NCBI GenBank assembly: GCA_025935595.1
Contig: JAICUZ010000125.1
Location: forward strand, 1-7,437
Direction: 5' to 3'
DNA from: Burkholderiales bacterium
Lineage (GTDB): Bacteria > Actinomycetota > Thermoleophilia > Gaiellales > Gaiellaceae
DNA: 7,437 bases
In this document: piece after piece, positions 5,814-7,437 of the stretch
How the letters are laid out: each line of letters opens with the position of its first letter
Position numbering within the stretch: the stretch's first letter is position 1
Notes under the pieces: model-generated
Seen by the model: only the letters and a program-made list of their open reading frames with translations
Told to the model about the DNA's origin: nothing
Database searches by the model: none
Translations under genes and position numbers: made by a program

Positions 5814-7049
5814 GTGCTGCCGCCGCTGCTTCGCGAGAACGCGAACTTCCGCCGTTACTTCATCGGGCAGGCGGTGTCGCTCGTCGGCGACCAGATCACG
5901 CTGATCGCACTGCCGCTGACCGCGGTGCTCGCGCTCGACGCGTCGGCGGCACAGATGGGGGCTCTGACGACGATCGCGCTCGTCCCGAACCTCATCTTCT
6001 CGCTGCACGCAGGCAGCTGGGTCGACCGGCGCGCCGGGCGGCGACAAGTGATGCTCGTGACCGATGTGCTGCGCGGGTTGCTGATCGCAACCGTCCCGGT
6101 CGCGTACGCGCTCGGCCACCTCACATGGCTTCACCTCTACATCGTCGCCTTTGGCACCGGGACGCTCGCCGTCTTCTTCTACGTCGCCTACGGCGGCTTC
6201 TTCCAGACGATCGTGCGCCGCGAGGACTACGTCGCGGCCAACTCGCTCTCACACGGCAGCCGGGCGTTCTCGTTTCTCGCCGGCACGAGCCTCGGCGGCG
6301 TGCTCGTTCAGCTGCTACGCGGGCCGTACGCGCTTGCGCTCGACGCGGTCTCGTACTTCTGGTCCGCGCTCTTCATGAGCCGTGTCGACGCGCCCGACCC
6401 GCCGCGCGCGGAGCACGCCGAGGGCGGCGTATTGGCCGGCGCGCGTTGGATCCGCGGCAACGCGATCATCCGCGCGGAGCTACTCGGCATCGCGACGCTC
6501 AACTTGTTCAACTTCATGTACTTCGCGCTGTTCCTGCTCTACGCGACTCGTTCGCTTCACATCCGTCCGGGAATCCTCGGGGTCGTGCTCGGCGTCGCCT
6601 CGGTCGGGACGCTCTTCGGCTCGTTCGTCACCGCGCGCATCTCGCGACGCATCGGCGTCGGGCCGGCATTCCTGATCGGCTGTTTCCTCTTCCCTGCGCC
6701 GCTGATCCTCGTTCCAGCGGCGGGTGGGCCGCACTGGCTGATCGTCGTGCTGCTGTTCACGGCCGAGCTCCTGTCCGGGTTCGGCCTCATGCTGCTGGAC
6801 ATCCTGGCCGGTGCGATGTCAGCCGCCGTTATCCCGCCTCACCTGCGCTCGCGCGTCTCGGGCGCGTTCATGGTCGTGAACAACGGCGTACGGCCGGTCG
6901 GAACCGCGCTCGGCGGAGTGCTCGGCTCGACGCTCGGGCTGCGCCCGACGCTCTGGATCGCGACCGTCGGCGCGCTCACCGGGATGGTCTTCCTGCTGCC
7001 GTCGCCGATCCGCTCGCTGCACGATGTTCCTGACGAGGCGCCGGGATGA
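5814..7049 (+). CDS. MFS transporter, efflux type (EntS/macrolide-exporter-like)
   Basis: This 411-residue integral membrane protein is predicted to export a small molecule by proton antiport. About twelve hydrophobic segments can be seen, roughly at 17-38, 46-66, 79-98, 103-126, 148-167, 171-190, 222-243, 253-273, 284-302, 307-331, 350-373 and 378-396. The MFS loop 2-3 motif appears as GSWVDRRAGRR at 67-77. The longer loop at 191-218 between the two six-helix halves is hydrophilic, as expected. The N-terminal ENANFRRYFIGQAVSLVGDQI stretch resembles the MFS_3 branch that contains enterobactin exporter EntS and macrolide exporters. The start is GTG 5814, which gives a normal MFS N-terminus 22 bases after the hybrid-kinase stop; the frame is open further upstream but encodes out-of-frame kinase sequence. 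No ribosome site is visible before it. Its stop overlaps the next start (ATGA). The substrate is unknown. Confidence 0.88.
   Translation: MLPPLLRENANFRRYFIGQAVSLVGDQITLIALPLTAVLALDASAAQMGALTTIALVPNLIFSLHAGSWVDRRAGRRQVMLVTDVLRGLLIATVPVAYALGHLTWLHLYIVAFGTGTLAVFFYVAYGGFFQTIVRREDYVAANSLSHGSRAFSFLAGTSLGGVLVQLLRGPYALALDAVSYFWSALFMSRVDAPDPPRAEHAEGGVLAGARWIRGNAIIRAELLGIATLNLFNFMYFALFLLYATRSLHIRPGILGVVLGVASVGTLFGSFVTARISRRIGVGPAFLIGCFLFPAPLILVPAAGGPHWLIVVLLFTAELLSGFGLMLLDILAGAMSAAVIPPHLRSRVSGAFMVVNNGVRPVGTALGGVLGSTLGLRPTLWIATVGALTGMVFLLPSPIRSLHDVPDEAPG
7035..7038 (+). promoter_or_regulatory. Ribosome binding site GAGG for the flavoprotein gene
   Basis: GAGG lies seven bases before ATG 7046, at the 3' end of the MFS gene, and supports that start and translation of the flavoprotein gene coupled to the transporter. 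Confidence 0.6.
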
Positions 7050-7437
7050 CCGAGGATCCGCTCGCGCTCTTCCACGAGTGGGTGCAGGGCGACGAGATGG
7101 TGATCGCGACCGCAACTGTCGACGGGCGACCGTCGGCGCGCGCACTGCTCTTGAAGAGCGCCGACGAGCACGGCTTCACGTTCTTCACGGGCTACACCTC
7201 GCGCAAGGGACGGGAGCTCGAACAAAATCCCCACGCGGCGCTGCTCTTCCGGCGCGAAGGCATCCAGGTGCGCGTCGAGGGGACGGTCGAGCGCATCCCG
7301 ACCGAGGAGTCCGACGCCTACTGGCACACACGGCCCGCAGGCTCACGACGGAGCGCAGCCGCGTCCCACCAGTCGCAGCCGATCGGCTCGCGGGAGGAGC
7401 TCGAGGCCGCAGTCGCGGCCCAGCCCGCCGAGCCCGA
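7046..7437 (+). CDS. Pyridoxamine 5'-phosphate oxidase-family flavoprotein (3'-partial)
   Basis: The first 130 residues of an FMN-binding split-barrel protein related to PdxH, which oxidises pyridoxine or pyridoxamine 5'-phosphate to PLP. Family marks are PSARALLLK (29-37, Arg32 and Lys37 matching FMN-contacting positions), GFTFFTGYTSRKG (43-55), NPHAALLF (61-68), QVRVEG (74-79) and ESDAYWHTRP..S (88-100), where Tyr92, Arg96 and Ser100 match the E. coli Tyr129/Arg133/Ser137 phosphate-binding set. Two usually conserved stretches differ. The segment before QVRVEG is about two residues short and lacks the Trp and the Arg of the usual RQV. The usual SQxGAWxSxQS reads SRRSAAASHQS. The C-terminal part with the Arg-x-His substrate residues lies outside the window. 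It may be a true PdxH or a divergent relative with another substrate, hence no gene symbol. It is coupled to the MFS gene by ATGA. Confidence 0.85.
   Translation, partial: MTEDPLALFHEWVQGDEMVIATATVDGRPSARALLLKSADEHGFTFFTGYTSRKGRELEQNPHAALLFRREGIQVRVEGTVERIPTEESDAYWHTRPAGSRRSAAASHQSQPIGSREELEAAVAAQPAEP

Larger units (their letters stand above)
728..7437 (+). other. Predicted operon: two-component/c-di-GMP module plus transporter and flavoenzyme
   Basis: Six consecutive genes share one strand. Junctions are ATGA at 1789-1792, ATGA at 2781-2784, GTGA at 2984-2987, a 22-base gap at 5792-5813 and ATGA at 7046-7049. There is no room for an independent promoter between genes 1-4 outside coding sequence. 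This supports a single message with translational coupling. The last gene, and so the operon end, runs out of the window. The only leader long enough for a promoter is 619-727, where no clear promoter consensus was seen. Confidence 0.75.

Noticed and set aside
5801..7033. Long + strand frame (410 codons) overlapping the MFS gene
   Set aside because: Its Arg-rich sequence without hydrophobic segments is a +1 shadow of the MFS gene, whose own frame gives twelve membrane helices.

Overview
The window reads as a gene-dense stretch of a very GC-rich bacterial chromosome. All genes are on the + strand. Spacing is tight, third codon positions are mostly G or C, there is at least one convincing GTG start (2984), and stop/start overlaps of the ATGA/GTGA type recur. 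Gene content and protein style suggest an actinobacterium (Actinomycetota), possibly Thermoleophilia-like. That placement is an inference from composition and family resemblance, not from a marker gene.

Layout. (1) Positions 1-618 hold the C-terminal two thirds or so of an ABC-2-type transporter ATPase; its Walker A region lies before the window. A 17-codon ORF overlaps its stop (615-668), where a membrane permease would normally begin, but no permease follows. (2) Positions 669-727 are a short leader with a GC-rich hairpin and a small direct repeat. (3) From 728 a run of six genes appears to be one transcription unit: a soluble PAS histidine kinase (728-1792), a response regulator with an HD-GYP c-di-GMP phosphodiesterase domain (1789-2784), a 68-residue protein that is only a LuxR/GerE-type DNA-binding domain (2781-2987), a 935-residue GAF-PAS-GAF-PAS hybrid histidine kinase with a C-terminal receiver (2984-5791), an MFS efflux-type transporter (5814-7049) and the first 130 codons of a pyridoxamine-5'-phosphate-oxidase-like flavoprotein (7046 to the window end). 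Four of the five junctions are 4-base stop/start overlaps; the fifth is a 22-base gap.

How the genes may work together. The first four genes form a cytoplasmic phospho-signalling module: two soluble kinases, two receiver domains, one c-di-GMP-degrading output and one separate DNA-binding output. The natural reading is that kinase 1 phosphorylates the HD-GYP regulator, lowering c-di-GMP. The hybrid kinase would feed the same or a parallel branch, and the isolated HTH protein would give a transcriptional output without its own receiver. No GGDEF cyclase or HPt protein lies in the window. The transporter and flavoenzyme may be regulated targets or merely downstream passengers; the sequence does not decide.

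I see no tRNA, rRNA, CRISPR array, insertion sequence or attachment site. Long reading frames on the opposite strand are composition artefacts of GC-rich coding DNA.
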